A DNA stretch of 64,000 bases from positions 1-64,000 of the forward strand of contig JARYLU010000005.1 in NCBI GenBank assembly GCA_029907475.1, in the 5' to 3' direction. The stretch comes from Bacillota bacterium (lineage in GTDB: Bacteria > Bacillota > DSM-12270 > Thermacetogeniales > Thermacetogeniaceae). Below, one piece after another: positions 14,489 to 23,367 of the stretch; position 1 is the first letter of the stretch; each line of letters begins with the position of its first letter. The translations under genes were made by a program, and so were the position numbers. The notes under the pieces are model-generated. The model did no database searches. It was not told the DNA's origin and saw nothing but the letters and a program-made list of their open reading frames with translations.

Positions 14489-16606
14489 ATGGAAAAGTTC
14501 GTGTCGAAAAAGGGCCGAAGAAATTTTAATCGGGGTCTTCCGGCGGGAAGGAGATTGTATCCCCCGGCGGCCCTTTTTATTTTGTTTCTTCTAGGAATAG
14601 GGATTTTGGGGAGTGTTATTCTTTTCTGCACCCCGGCGTTTGCTGCGGGTTTTTCAGATTTGCAGGGGCATTGGGCCGCCGGGGAGATTCAGAAAGCGGT
14701 TGCAGAGGGTTACCTGAAAGGTTACCCGGATGGAACCTTTCAGCCCGACCGGGTAGTGACCCGCGCCGAGTTTGTGGCACTCGTAAACGGTGCCTTCCAG
14801 GTGAAACCATCTCAAAAGGTGCAGGTATCTTTTAAAGATGTTAAGCCGGGCGACTGGTTTGCGCCCGCGGTCGAGGCGGCCCTGGCGGCAGGCTACATAG
14901 AAGGCTACCCGGACGGAACCTTCCGGCCCCAAAAAGCCGTGAACCGCCAGGAGGCGGCCTGCCTGCTGGCGAAACTCCTGAAGCTAGAGGGAGAGGGGAA
15001 CATCGCGTTTACAGATGCCGGGAAGATCGCGGCCTGGGCGCGGCCTGCTGTTGCTGCGCTTGTGGCAAAGGGGATCATGGGAGGGTATCCCGACGGGACC
15101 TTTCGCCCGGCCCGTTCCATCACGCGGGCGGAAGCGGCCGCGCTGGTGGGACGCGCCCGGGAGGGGCAGGAAGTGACTCCCGTTGCAGTTAGCCTGGTGG
15201 TGGTTGAGGAGATCGTCAACGTCCGGTCGGGACCGGGTACGAGTTACCAGGTTCTGGGACAGGTCCGTGCCGGGGATACCCTCCAGGCGCGCGGCCGCAG
15301 CGGTAATAACTGGTACGAAGTGGATTTTGGGGGAGGAAGGGGATGGATTGCGGGGTGGCTTGTTCAGGTTGCCCAGGCACCTCCTCCCAGCCGGGACGAG
15401 CCCGGCACCCTCGAGGTGAAAGTGGAGCGCCAGGCGAGACAACTGGTGGTTACTTTAGTAGGGAATAAGGATGCCTCCTACCTGTGGGAGGAGAAAGCGA
15501 ACCCCCAGCGCCTGGTAGTAGCCGCACGGGGGGTTACGGTTGTTCGCACGCCCTTAGAAATAAACGTCCGGGAAGCCGGATTGGAGCGAATCGTGACGAG
15601 TTTTCCTGCAGAGGAGCCGGGGACTGCGGAGGTGGAACTCCTTTTTGAGGAGCACCCCTTACCAGTGTTTTATCAGGTAGATGCAGGTGCGCCAGGGGAA
15701 TTCCGGGTAACCCTACCCAACCAGATCATGCAGGCAGAGACCGCTTCCGACGGAGAGACACTTCTGATCACCCTGCGGGGTACGGCGCCGCTTGCTTACC
15801 AATCTTTCAGCTTGAGCGGCCCGAAGCGGCTCGTTTTCGACTTTAACGATTTTGTCCTACACCCGGCTCTGCTTGGCTGGGAACAGGAGGCGAACCTTCC
15901 GGAGTTCGGCAGAGTGCGTCTCGGCCAATTCCAACCCGATGTAGCCCGGCTTGTTGTGGAGACGACGCGGGGTGCTTCTTTTGCGGCACAAACCCGGCTG
16001 GGGGGCAGGGAACTCCTTCTGAGCATCAGGACTGCGGGGCTGGCCGGAAGGCGGGTAGTCCTCGATCCGGGGCACGGGGGGCGCGATCCGGGAGCGATTG
16101 GGCCCGGTGGCGTCCAGGAAAAGGATGTCAACCTGGCGATTGCCCTTCAGGCCCGGGATATCCTCCGCCAGCAAGGGGTTGACGTAATTTTAACCAGAAA
16201 TGGAGATCAGGAAAAGGAACTGCCTGAACGCGCTCAAGAAGCTAACAACAGCAATGCGGAGGTTTTTGTGAGCATTCACGCCAATTCCGCTAACAACGCC
16301 GCGATCGGAGGGACGGCAACTTACACGTATGCACCCCCGAATACGGCTCTCGGCCTCCAGCGGGAGGCCCGCTTCTACCTGGCGCAACTGCTTCAGGAGG
16401 AGCTCGTTCGGGCTTTAGGGTTGCGAGACGCCGGGATCTATGAAGCGAACTTCGCGGTGTTGAGGTATACCGCGATGCCTGCTGTGCTGGTAGAGGTCGC
16501 TTTTCTCAGCAATCCCGCCGAGGAGCAGTTGCTGGTCAACCCCGAATTCCAGGGGCGGGCTGCGGCAGCCATCGCCCAGGCGATCATCCGCTTTTTAACA
16601 GAGTAG
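14489..16606 (+). CDS. SLH-domain N-acetylmuramoyl-L-alanine amidase
   Basis: The 705-residue exported protein has a signal peptide (to about 52), three SLH domains (FSDLQGHWA with GYPDGTFQP; GYPDGTFRP; GYPDGTFRP, about 53-220), a bacterial SH3 domain (VNVRSGPGTSYQVLG, about 245), two AMIN-type regions (about 305-505) and an Amidase_3 catalytic domain from about 520. Zinc ligands are visible: His in DPGHGGRDPG, the Glu in QEKDVNL, His in VSIHANS, and the catalytic Glu in LVEVAFLSN. It cleaves peptidoglycan stem peptides while bound to the wall through SLH. Its ribosome site lies in an inverted repeat. Confidence 0.95.
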   Translation: MEKFVSKKGRRNFNRGLPAGRRLYPPAALFILFLLGIGILGSVILFCTPAFAAGFSDLQGHWAAGEIQKAVAEGYLKGYPDGTFQPDRVVTRAEFVALVNGAFQVKPSQKVQVSFKDVKPGDWFAPAVEAALAAGYIEGYPDGTFRPQKAVNRQEAACLLAKLLKLEGEGNIAFTDAGKIAAWARPAVAALVAKGIMGGYPDGTFRPARSITRAEAAALVGRAREGQEVTPVAVSLVVVEEIVNVRSGPGTSYQVLGQVRAGDTLQARGRSGNNWYEVDFGGGRGWIAGWLVQVAQAPPPSRDEPGTLEVKVERQARQLVVTLVGNKDASYLWEEKANPQRLVVAARGVTVVRTPLEINVREAGLERIVTSFPAEEPGTAEVELLFEEHPLPVFYQVDAGAPGEFRVTLPNQIMQAETASDGETLLITLRGTAPLAYQSFSLSGPKRLVFDFNDFVLHPALLGWEQEANLPEFGRVRLGQFQPDVARLVVETTRGASFAAQTRLGGRELLLSIRTAGLAGRRVVLDPGHGGRDPGAIGPGGVQEKDVNLAIALQARDILRQQGVDVILTRNGDQEKELPERAQEANNSNAEVFVSIHANSANNAAIGGTATYTYAPPNTALGLQREARFYLAQLLQEELVRALGLRDAGIYEANFAVLRYTAMPAVLVEVAFLSNPAEEQLLVNPEFQGRAAAAIAQAIIRFLTE

Positions 16607-16653
16607 TGATCTGTCGGCAAGCCTTAGCCGGGGTTCTTTATTTTCACCACAGG

Positions 16654-16682
16654 TTGTTTTTTCCATCATCGGGTGCTACAAT
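16654..16682 (+). promoter_or_regulatory. Sigma-A promoter of the coiled-coil gene
   Basis: TTGTTT (16654-16659), 17 bp, TACAAT (16677-16682), 27 bp upstream of the gene start. Confidence 0.6.
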
Positions 16683-16709
16683 GAAAGCAGGTGAAAGTAG
16701 GTGAGCGCC

Positions 16710-17057
16710 ATGCCCGACGACATGCTTAAAGAGACTGCTACAAGCTACGATCAGCCGCCGCGCGGTTTGCTTTCCCAGGAGTTTTTCTTTTTGCTTCAGC
16801 GCATTGACAGGCTGGACGAGAAGCTGAGCGGGGAGATCAGGGCACTTGATGAAAAACTGAGCGGGGAGATCAAAGCAGGAGACGGCAGGCTGAGCGAAGA
16901 GATTAAAGCCCTTGATGATAAGTTGAGCAGGGAGATTAAAGCCCTGGAGGAAAAGTTGGGCAATAAACTGAGCAACCTCGGGTTATGGTTTGTTGGCGCC
17001 ATTGTGACTCTTATTGCAGGATTTGCGGGAGTTATTGTTACGCTTGTGCTGAAATAA
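16710..17057 (+). CDS. Coiled-coil membrane-anchored small protein with 11-residue repeats
   Basis: The start ATG 16710 follows AGGTGA by five bases (a GTG at 16701 overlaps that site). Four or five imperfect hendecads of the form LDEKLSGEIKA fill about residues 33-80, followed by one membrane helix (LWFVGAIVTLIAGFAGVIV) at the C-terminus. The layout resembles phage XhlA-type holin accessory proteins and small DUF1640-like proteins, but no firm family is claimed. It has its own promoter and terminator, so it is a single-gene unit. Confidence 0.75.
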   Translation: MPDDMLKETATSYDQPPRGLLSQEFFFLLQRIDRLDEKLSGEIRALDEKLSGEIKAGDGRLSEEIKALDDKLSREIKALEEKLGNKLSNLGLWFVGAIVTLIAGFAGVIVTLVLK

Positions 17058-17073
17058 ATCTATTGGTTTCCAG

Positions 17074-17100
17074 CCCCAATTCAAGGGGTTTTCTTTTTTT
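17074..17100 (+). terminator. Terminator of the coiled-coil gene
   Basis: CCCC-AATTCAA-GGGG followed by TTTTCTTTTTTT. The stem is short but the T tract is strong. Confidence 0.6.
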
Positions 17101-17138
17101 CAGGAGGTGGCGTCTGCAACAAAACGTCCTGAACTCAT

Positions 17139-17225
17139 AAAAAAGACCCGGCACTCAGAGAGGCAACAGGTCAGCCCGCTTTTGAGGAACAGGGTGCCAT
17201 CTCTGAAATGCCGGGTTTTATTTTC
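17139..17225 (-). terminator. Large terminator hairpin of the acetate carrier gene
   Basis: On the minus strand CCCGGCA and CAGAGA pair with TCTCTG and TGCCGGG (17147-17215) around a 38-nt loop, followed by TCTTTTTT. A T-rich tail also follows on the plus strand, so it can work both ways. Confidence 0.65.
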
Positions 17226-17262
17226 AGGCCGGGTAGGAAAAAGAATAATTTACTTAAATAAT

Positions 17263-17865
17263 TTACTTGTTCAGGGGACCTACCGGTAGCACCGTACGCC
17301 CGTAAACAGTGTTGAGGATTCCTGCCGCAGAAGCGTACCAGGCAGCAAAAGCAGTGATAATACCCATAATTCCTCCTGGGACACTGGAGATCAGGCCGAA
17401 TTCTGCAAGGTCCAGTAAAATAAAGGTGATTTCTAAGGTTGTAAAGACCGTGCACACGGCGACGTTCACACGGAAAGAGCCGATCCACATATAGGTGTTA
17501 AAAATGGTAAAGCCGATTAGGAAGATACCTGTGAGCGGCCCGCCCCACTTTACGGACACGCCGTACGGTTCGAGTAAAGTTAGTAAAGTCATCAAGGCGA
17601 CAGACAACCAGAAAGCCCCGTACGTGGAGAAGGCAGTCGCGCCAAAGACGTTGTTCTTCTTGTACTCCTGCATGCCGGCCAGCAACTGGGCGAGTCCCCC
17701 GTAGAAGAAGGCTAGCCCCAGGAAGGCATGGCCTTCAAGTATTTTGGCATTGGACATGCTCAGCACGAAAGTTGTCAGGGCGAACCCGCCAAGTCCCAGG
17801 GGAGCGGGATCGGCGGTGGCCGCGACCTGGCTTACTTCGGCCTTAACGTTGTTTTGCTCACACAT
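17263..17865 (-). CDS. satP: SatP/YaaH (GPR1/FUN34) acetate carrier
   Basis: The 200-residue protein has six membrane helices and the family signature DPAPLGLGGFALTTFVLS (about 19-36), with AFFYGGLAQLLAGMQEYKK and FSTYGAFWLS following. AceTr proteins move acetate or succinate, in bacteria as proton-coupled carriers or anion channels. It is a single gene ending in a strong hairpin, with a long untranslated upstream region. In an acetogen or acetate oxidiser it probably handles acetate; the direction of flux cannot be read. Confidence 0.93.
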   Translation of the reverse strand: MCEQNNVKAEVSQVAATADPAPLGLGGFALTTFVLSMSNAKILEGHAFLGLAFFYGGLAQLLAGMQEYKKNNVFGATAFSTYGAFWLSVALMTLLTLLEPYGVSVKWGGPLTGIFLIGFTIFNTYMWIGSFRVNVAVCTVFTTLEITFILLDLAEFGLISSVPGGIMGIITAFAAWYASAAGILNTVYGRTVLPVGPLNK

Positions 17866-18324
17866 ACTGTCTTAAACCCCCTTTACGCCTAAATTAAAGA
17901 CCTCCCGGAAATTTTTATCTACTATTTATCTGCCATCAGGGGTACCTGACTGAGAATGCCTACCCGGCCTTTGTGCGTGGATTTGTAAAGTAGCTTCGCA
18001 TTTCAGGTGCTTAAAAGTTAAAGTAACCCCTCCCCCCTCCCGTTCAGGTGGCATAAATTTACAAAAGTAAATTGGGATTTCGGAAGATTAAAACGGACGT
18101 GAGGCTTCTGTTGGAGCGATTCCCGTGTTGGGTTGCTGGAGAAACGCCTTTTCTGGTGAGATGAAGCGAATCATGTCAAGATAGGCGATTGCATGTATAT
18201 ATTTCTCATTATAAACCGGTGCTGAGATTTTTGTAAAGGGCACTTTTTAAAAAAAATTTATGATATAATCTATAAGAATTTGCGGTCATTGAAATAAATA
18301 AACTAAAATGGGGAGTGAATTCTT
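17866..18324. other. Long divergent intergenic region between satP and the DUF2179 gene
   Basis: It holds the regulatory regions of both flanking genes. TCAGG-GGTA-CCTGA near 17937-17950 is a short hairpin in the satP leader. TTGACATGATTC on the minus strand near 18175 could be a -35 box for satP. TATAAT at 18264-18269 is the likely -10 box for the plus-strand gene. No known riboswitch or coding sequence was recognised. Confidence 0.4.
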
Positions 18325-18849
18325 GTGTCCCCCCTCTGGCTCGTCTGGTTGTTGGTTTTCTTCGCCCGGGTTGCAGACATGTCTCTCGCTACCGTAAGGA
18401 CGCTTTTTCTTGTTCGGGGGCGGTCATGGCAGGCGGGGAGTATTGGCTTTGTGGAGGCCTTCCTTTATATCATAGCCCTGAACATGGTCTTCAGGCATCT
18501 GGATAATATCTGGGGTTTTCTGTTTTATGCCGCCGGTTTTGCCTGCGGAAACATTTTAGGCGCTTTCGTTGAAGAGAAGCTTGCGGTAGGGTATCTGGCG
18601 GTTCAGGTTATTCCCAAGCGCGATCCGGACCTTCTTACGGAAAAGCTGCGGAATGCGGGGTTTGGGGTGACCGTCTGGGAAGGGGAAGGACGCGAAGGAA
18701 GACATCAGGTTTTAAATATTGTCTTAAATCGCAAGGACCGGGACCGGCTGTTTTCTCTTGTGAACGACTACGATCAGAGCGCCTTTATTTCTGTCAGCGA
18801 GGCACGGGCAAGGCAGGGTGGCGTTTTTGGACGGCGCAAGGCGAAATGA
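18325..18849 (+). CDS. UPF0316/DUF2179 membrane protein
   Basis: The 174-residue protein starts at GTG behind GGGGAG. Three membrane helices occupy the first 90 residues, with DMSLATVRTLFLVRG as the family landmark, followed by a cytoplasmic DUF2179 domain (GYLAVQVIPK ... AGFGVTVWEGEGREG). The biochemical role is unknown. DUF2179 domains also occur in YitT-type transporters and may bind a ligand. It is 15 bp upstream of murI and probably co-transcribed. Confidence 0.85.
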   Translation: MSPLWLVWLLVFFARVADMSLATVRTLFLVRGRSWQAGSIGFVEAFLYIIALNMVFRHLDNIWGFLFYAAGFACGNILGAFVEEKLAVGYLAVQVIPKRDPDLLTEKLRNAGFGVTVWEGEGREGRHQVLNIVLNRKDRDRLFSLVNDYDQSAFISVSEARARQGGVFGRRKAK

Positions 18850-18864
18850 AATGGAGATGATAGC

Positions 18865-19713
18865 GTGATGCAGCAGCCGGTTGGAATCTTTGATTCCGGT
18901 GTGGGCGGTTTAACCGTTACCCGGCTCATTTTTTCCCACCTTCCCGATCAAGAAATCGTCTATTTCGGAGATACGGCTCACGTTCCTTACGGGTCCCGTT
19001 CCCCCCAGGAACTGATCAGGTTCGGAGACCAGATCGTTTCTTTTTTAATTAAGTTCGGAGTTAAGGTTATCATTGCCGCTTGCAATACCAGTTCCTCGAT
19101 TTCCCTCCCCTTTTTGCGGGAGAAATACGATCTCCCCATTCTGGGCGTGGTGGAACCGGGTGTGAAAGCCGCGCTGAAAGTGACGAAAAATAAAAAAGTG
19201 GGGATCATTGCCACAGAAGCCACGGTCAGGAGCGGCGCTTACCCGCGCACGATAAAGCTTTTCGATGCAGGGGTAGAAGTTTTTATGCAGGCCTGCCCCC
19301 GTTTTGTTCCGCTGGTAGAGGCGGGGAAAGTTGCATCCCCGGAGGCGCGGGAGGCTGCCGTCTCTTATCTTGAACCCCTCAAAAGGGCAGAGATTGATAC
19401 CCTCGTCCTCGGCTGTACCCATTACCCTTTCCTTACCCCTGTGATTGCCGAAATCCTGGGACCTGGTGTAAAACTTGTGGATCCTGCCGAGGAAACAGTC
19501 AAAGAACTCATATCTCTGCTTGCAGAGGAGAGAGTTGCCCTGGTCCAGGCCCGGGGTCCAAAACACCGCTTTTTTGCGAGCGGCCCTCCAGGCTCGTTTT
19601 ATACCGCCGGGCGGCATTTCCTGGGCGCCTTCCCTTTTACGGTGGAGCAGGTTAACCTGAACGAGGAAAGGCGGAAAATTATAACCGGGGAGAGTCCTCC
19701 GGGGAGTGAGTGA
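18865..19713 (+). CDS. murI: Glutamate racemase
   Basis: MurI converts L- to D-glutamate for peptidoglycan. The 282-residue protein has both catalytic cysteines: AACNTSSS (about residue 73) and LGCTHYPFL (about 184), plus FDSGVGGLTV at the N-terminus and YFGDTAHVPYGS. GTG 18865 or ATG 18868 may be used. It overlaps the following hydrolase gene by four bases. In Bacillus racE lies in the same neighbourhood as gerM and rph, in agreement with this cluster. Confidence 0.95.
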   Translation: MMQQPVGIFDSGVGGLTVTRLIFSHLPDQEIVYFGDTAHVPYGSRSPQELIRFGDQIVSFLIKFGVKVIIAACNTSSSISLPFLREKYDLPILGVVEPGVKAALKVTKNKKVGIIATEATVRSGAYPRTIKLFDAGVEVFMQACPRFVPLVEAGKVASPEAREAAVSYLEPLKRAEIDTLVLGCTHYPFLTPVIAEILGPGVKLVDPAEETVKELISLLAEERVALVQARGPKHRFFASGPPGSFYTAGRHFLGAFPFTVEQVNLNEERRKIITGESPPGSE

Positions 19714-20504
19714 TTCCGGTGTACTTTACGGTTTTGGGCTGCTGGGCTCCCTATCCTGCAGCAGGAGGGGCCTGCCCGGGATACCTGCTTGTTTCGAACA
19801 ACCTTTCCCTTTTTCTGGACTGCGGGAACGGAAGCCTTGCCTGGCTCCGGCGCTGCACCGATTTCCGGGAGCTGACGGCGGTTTTTATTTCCCATTTTCA
19901 TCCCGATCATTACGTCGATCTCTTTGGCCTCCGCCATGCCCTTGCCGGGGCGCGCCGGGAGGGGTCGCGGCCCCTTCCCCTTCCCCTGATCGCTCCCCTG
20001 GCGCCTGAAAAAGACGCGGAAGTCTGGAGGAATTACCCCGATGTTTTGGAGTTCAGAGGGATTGCCCCCGAAGCCTGCAGGTCCCCCCTTGCCGTTCCGT
20101 TGGAGGAGCTGCTGGGGAATTCTTTTCAGGGAGCATCCGGCGGGCGGATTTCCTTTCTTTTAACGGAGCATCCCCTGCCGAATCTGGCCGTAAAGTTCGA
20201 AAACGGGGGAAAGACCCTGGTTTACACCGGCGATACGGGGTTTTTCGAGGCTTTGGTGGAGTTTGTGGGAGGCGCCGACCTGCTGGTTTGCGAGGCCACC
20301 TTGCAGGAAAAGGACCGTTTGGGGGTGCCCGGTCACCTCACTGCGAGGGAGGCCGGCCTGCTGGCGGCATCTGCTGGCGTGAAGAGGCTCCTTCTCACCC
20401 ACTTCTGGCCCGAACATGACTTAAGAGTCACCTATCGGGAGGCGCGGGCGGTTTTTGCCGGGGATCTCCTGCTGGCGCGGGAGGGGCTGACCGTCTTCTT
20501 GTGA
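19710..20504 (+). CDS. Metallo-beta-lactamase-fold hydrolase
   Basis: The 264-residue protein belongs to the RNase Z-like branch of the MBL superfamily. It has the metal motif SHFHPDHYVDL (about residue 62), later YTGDTGFFE and LTHFWPEHD. GTG start overlaps the murI stop (GTGA). Such proteins hydrolyse phosphodiesters or small-molecule esters; the substrate is not evident. It is transcribed with murI and probably fumarase. Confidence 0.85.
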   Translation: MIPVYFTVLGCWAPYPAAGGACPGYLLVSNNLSLFLDCGNGSLAWLRRCTDFRELTAVFISHFHPDHYVDLFGLRHALAGARREGSRPLPLPLIAPLAPEKDAEVWRNYPDVLEFRGIAPEACRSPLAVPLEELLGNSFQGASGGRISFLLTEHPLPNLAVKFENGGKTLVYTGDTGFFEALVEFVGGADLLVCEATLQEKDRLGVPGHLTAREAGLLAASAGVKRLLLTHFWPEHDLRVTYREARAVFAGDLLLAREGLTVFL

Positions 20505-20542
20505 AATCTTTTATCCCATTTTGTGGTGCGGGAGGGTGAAAA

Positions 20543-21403
20543 GTGCGGGAGTTGACTGCAGACCTGATCGAGGCGAGGGTCGCGGAGATGTGCCAGGAAG
20601 CCAACTATGAGCTTCCTGGCGATGTCGAAGCTGCGCTGGCAGCGGCGCGGGAACAGGAAGAGTCTCCCCTGGGAAGAATGATTCTCAAAGACCTTTTAGA
20701 AAATGCCAGCATCGCCCGGCAGGAACGCATCCCCCTCTGTCAGGATACCGGCCTGGTGGTGGTTTTTGTCGAGATCGGGCAGGAGGTCCGGGTTACAGGA
20801 GGGAGTCTGGGGAATGCTATTAACCGGGGTGTGGCAAAGGGTTACCGGGAGGGCTACTTGCGGAAGTCTGTTGTCTCCGATCCTTTGCACCGGGTCAACA
20901 CCGGTGACAATACGCCGGCCGTCATTTTTTACGAAGTCGTACCCGGTGAGACCTTTCGCCTCACCGTGATGCCGAAAGGCTTCGGGAGCGAGAACTGCAC
21001 TGCTCTTGGAATGCTGAAGCCCGCCGAGGGCGTGGAGGGTGTCAAAAGATTCATTGTCGACGCTGTAGAGCGGGCCGGAGCCAACCCCTGCCCCCCTGTT
21101 GTCGTTGGAGTGGGGCTGGGGGGAACGGCCGAGAAGGCCCTGCTGCTTGCCAAGCGCGCTCTTTTGCGGCCGCTGGGTGTTCCTCACTCCGATCCCGGGG
21201 TGGCGGCACTGGAGGCCGAACTGAAAGAAGCAGTCAATGCCCTGGGCTCCGGGCCCGGGGGGCTGGGGGGCAGGGTGACTACCCTTGCCGTCCACATCGA
21301 AACGTATCCCACTCACATCGCGGGGCTGCCTGTTGCCGTCAACATCAACTGTCACGCTGCGCGCCACCGGACCTGGGTTTGGGAGGGGGGAGAGCATGAG
21401 TGA
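20543..21403 (+). CDS. fumA: Fumarate hydratase class I, alpha (N-terminal) subunit
   Basis: The two-subunit iron-sulfur fumarase interconverts fumarate and malate. This 286-residue subunit has IPLCQDTGLVVVF (about 62) and GSENCTALGML (about 150), whose cysteines bind the [4Fe-4S] cluster, and VVGVGLGGTAEKAL. GTG start behind GGGAGGGTGA. It overlaps the beta subunit by eight bases. L-tartrate dehydratase is a close relative; fumarase is more likely given the anaerobic central metabolism. Confidence 0.9.
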   Translation: MRELTADLIEARVAEMCQEANYELPGDVEAALAAAREQEESPLGRMILKDLLENASIARQERIPLCQDTGLVVVFVEIGQEVRVTGGSLGNAINRGVAKGYREGYLRKSVVSDPLHRVNTGDNTPAVIFYEVVPGETFRLTVMPKGFGSENCTALGMLKPAEGVEGVKRFIVDAVERAGANPCPPVVVGVGLGGTAEKALLLAKRALLRPLGVPHSDPGVAALEAELKEAVNALGSGPGGLGGRVTTLAVHIETYPTHIAGLPVAVNINCHAARHRTWVWEGGEHE

Positions 21404-21959
21404 GTTTCTTTGTCTTGAGGTTCCCTTTTCTGCGGCGGTTACCCGGGGGTTGGAGGCCGGGCAGCGGCTTTTGCTGACAGGTATGATTTACGGGGCGCGG
21501 GATCAGGCCCACAGGCGCTTTGCCGCGGTGCTGGCGCGCGGGGAAGAGCTTCCTCTCAATCTCAAGGGTGAGGTGATTTATTACGTTGGCCCCACCCCAC
21601 CCCGCCCCGGGCAGGTCTGCGGGGCTGCCGGGCCTACCACGAGCGGCCGCATGGACCCCTTCACGCCCCCCCTCCTCGCGTACGGAGTGCGGGGACTGAT
21701 GGGAAAGGGTAACCGGAGCGCGGAGGTGGTTGCGGCCCTGAAACAATACGGTGCGGTTTACCTTGCAGCGACGGGAGGGGCAGGCGCGCTCCTTTCCCGG
21801 TGCATTGAGGAAATCGAGGTCGTTGCTTATCCCGAATTGGGGCCTGAGGCCGTTTTTCGCTTGCGCGTTAGGGATTTTCCCGCGATTGTCGCGGTTGACA
21901 GCCGGGGCCGGAATCTTTACGAAACCGGCCCTACCCGCTACCGGGTGGCCCTTCCTTAA
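21396..21959 (+). CDS. fumB: Fumarate hydratase class I, beta (C-terminal) subunit
   Basis: ATG 21396 overlaps the alpha-subunit stop, so the longer frame starting at 21285 is not used. The 187-residue protein has GMIYGARDQAHRR (about 31), YVGPTPPRPGQVCGAAGPTT (about 65) and KGNRSAEVV, then TGGAGALLSRC, all standard for the FumA C-terminal swivel domain. It works as a heterodimer or heterotetramer with the preceding gene product. Confidence 0.9.
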   Translation: MSEFLCLEVPFSAAVTRGLEAGQRLLLTGMIYGARDQAHRRFAAVLARGEELPLNLKGEVIYYVGPTPPRPGQVCGAAGPTTSGRMDPFTPPLLAYGVRGLMGKGNRSAEVVAALKQYGAVYLAATGGAGALLSRCIEEIEVVAYPELGPEAVFRLRVRDFPAIVAVDSRGRNLYETGPTRYRVALP

Positions 21960-22010
21960 ATTGGGTTATTGTGCTAAACTTGGGATAACAATGGTCAGGA
22001 GTTGGTGTTG

Positions 22011-22766
22011 ATGCGCCCGGATGGAAGAAAACCAGAAGAATTGCGTCCCGTTCGGATTTACCGTCACTACTTGAAATATGCCGAGGGTTCGGTCCTCATC
22101 GAGATGGGGGATACAAAGGTAATCTGTACCGCCAGCGTTGAGGATAAAGTGCCCCCCTTTATGAAGGGGGAAGGAAGGGGATGGGTTACGGCAGAGTACA
22201 GCATGCTGCCTCGATCCACCTCGGTCCGGACGCCCCGGGATATTACGAAAGGGAGGCTTAACGGGAGGTCCTGCGAAATCCAGCGGCTGATCGGCCGTTC
22301 TTTGCGGGCGGTTGTCGATTTGGAGAAGCTGGGGGAGCGGACGATCTGGATCGATTGTGATGTCATTCAGGCCGATGGGGGAACGAGAACGGCTGCGATC
22401 ACAGGCTCCTTTGTGGCGCTTGCAGATGCCGTGCGGACCCTCCGGGAGCAGGGGGTCCTGGAGGCGATACCGTTGCGCGACTATGTTGCCGCTGTAAGTG
22501 TCGGAAAAGTGGATGGGGAACTCCGGCTCGACCTCTCTTTCGAAGAGGATGCCCGCGCCGAGGTCGATATGAATGTGGTCATGACCGGGGGCGGGGAGTT
22601 CGTTGAAATTCAAGGGACTGCCGAGGGAGAGCCTTTTACCGGCGAAGAACTGTCCCTCCTCCTTGACCTGGCTGCCCGGGGGACAGAAAAGCTGATTGCA
22701 GTCCAAAAAGATTTGCTGGGTGAAATTCATGCAGAAGATCGTGATTGCCAGTCGGAATCGGGGTAA
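22011..22766 (+). CDS. rph: Ribonuclease PH
   Basis: A phosphorolytic 3'-exoribonuclease that trims tRNA precursors. ATG 22011 follows AGGAG by eight bases. Landmarks: [29 protein letters not shown] (about 60), [16 protein letters not shown] (about 85) and [18 protein letters not shown] (about 115). Its length of about 250 residues is normal. It overlaps rdgB by 38 bp. The order rph-rdgB-yfcE matches rph-ysnA-ysnB of Bacillus subtilis. Confidence 0.96.
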   Translation: MRPDGRKPEELRPVRIYRHYLKYAEGSVLIEMGDTKVICTASVEDKVPPFMKGEGRGWVTAEYSMLPRSTSVRTPRDITKGRLNGRSCEIQRLIGRSLRAVVDLEKLGERTIWIDCDVIQADGGTRTAAITGSFVALADAVRTLREQGVLEAIPLRDYVAAVSVGKVDGELRLDLSFEEDARAEVDMNVVMTGGGEFVEIQGTAEGEPFTGEELSLLLDLAARGTEKLIAVQKDLLGEIHAEDRDCQSESG

Positions 22767-23367
22767 GATTTCCGAGTTCCGGGAACTCCTGGCAGGGCTT
22801 CCTGTTGAAATACTCTCTCTGGTGGACTTTCCCGGCCTGCCTGAGATTTTAGAGACCGGGTCTACCTTCCGGGAAAATGCCCTTTTAAAGGCCCGCGCCG
22901 TTGCCGCCGCGACTGGCTCAATTACCCTCGCAGATGATTCCGGGCTGGAGGTAGACCACATTGGGGGCGCCCCGGGTGTTCATTCCTCGCGTTTTGCCGG
23001 CCCCGAACAGGACGATGAAGCCAATAACAGGAAACTCCTGGCTGCTCTGAAGGGAGTCCCCTTCCACCGGCGGACGGCGCGCTTTCGCTGCGTGATCGCC
23101 GTCGTAACGCCCTGGGGGCAGGAATTTTTAAGTGAAGGGCTCTGCGAAGGAAGAATAACCTTCTTTCCCAGGGGGAAGCAAGGGTTTGGTTATGACCCTC
23201 TATTTTTCGTTCCCTCGCTGGGAAAAACTTTTGCAGAACTTGGCTCCGGGGTGAAAAACCAGATCAGCCACCGCGCCCGGGCCCTGCGCCTGGCGCGGAA
23301 GGTTCTCGTCCGTTTACTGGAGGAAAAGAGGGAGGAAGGACGGGATGCGGATCGGGATCTTGAGTGA
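22729..23367 (+). CDS. rdgB: XTP/dITP diphosphatase (RdgB/HAM1)
   Basis: It removes non-canonical purine nucleotides. ATG 22729 (GGGTGA upstream) gives [17 protein letters not shown], the family N-terminus. An upstream TTG at 22696 would add a non-homologous tail. [20 protein letters not shown] (about 66) and [13 protein letters not shown] (about 145) are diagnostic. It overlaps rph and yfcE at its two ends, forming a tight operon. Confidence 0.95.
   Translation: MQKIVIASRNRGKISEFRELLAGLPVEILSLVDFPGLPEILETGSTFRENALLKARAVAAATGSITLADDSGLEVDHIGGAPGVHSSRFAGPEQDDEANNRKLLAALKGVPFHRRTARFRCVIAVVTPWGQEFLSEGLCEGRITFFPRGKQGFGYDPLFFVPSLGKTFAELGSGVKNQISHRARALRLARKVLVRLLEEKREEGRDADRDLE

Noticed and set aside
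16810-16965. Regular 33-bp repeats as a CRISPR array
   Set aside because: There are no unique spacers between the repeats. The units are translated hendecads of one coiled-coil protein.
17940-17965. CTGAGA-like sequence suggestive of a TPP riboswitch
   Set aside because: The second conserved TPP block and the expected pairing are absent, and no thiamin gene follows.
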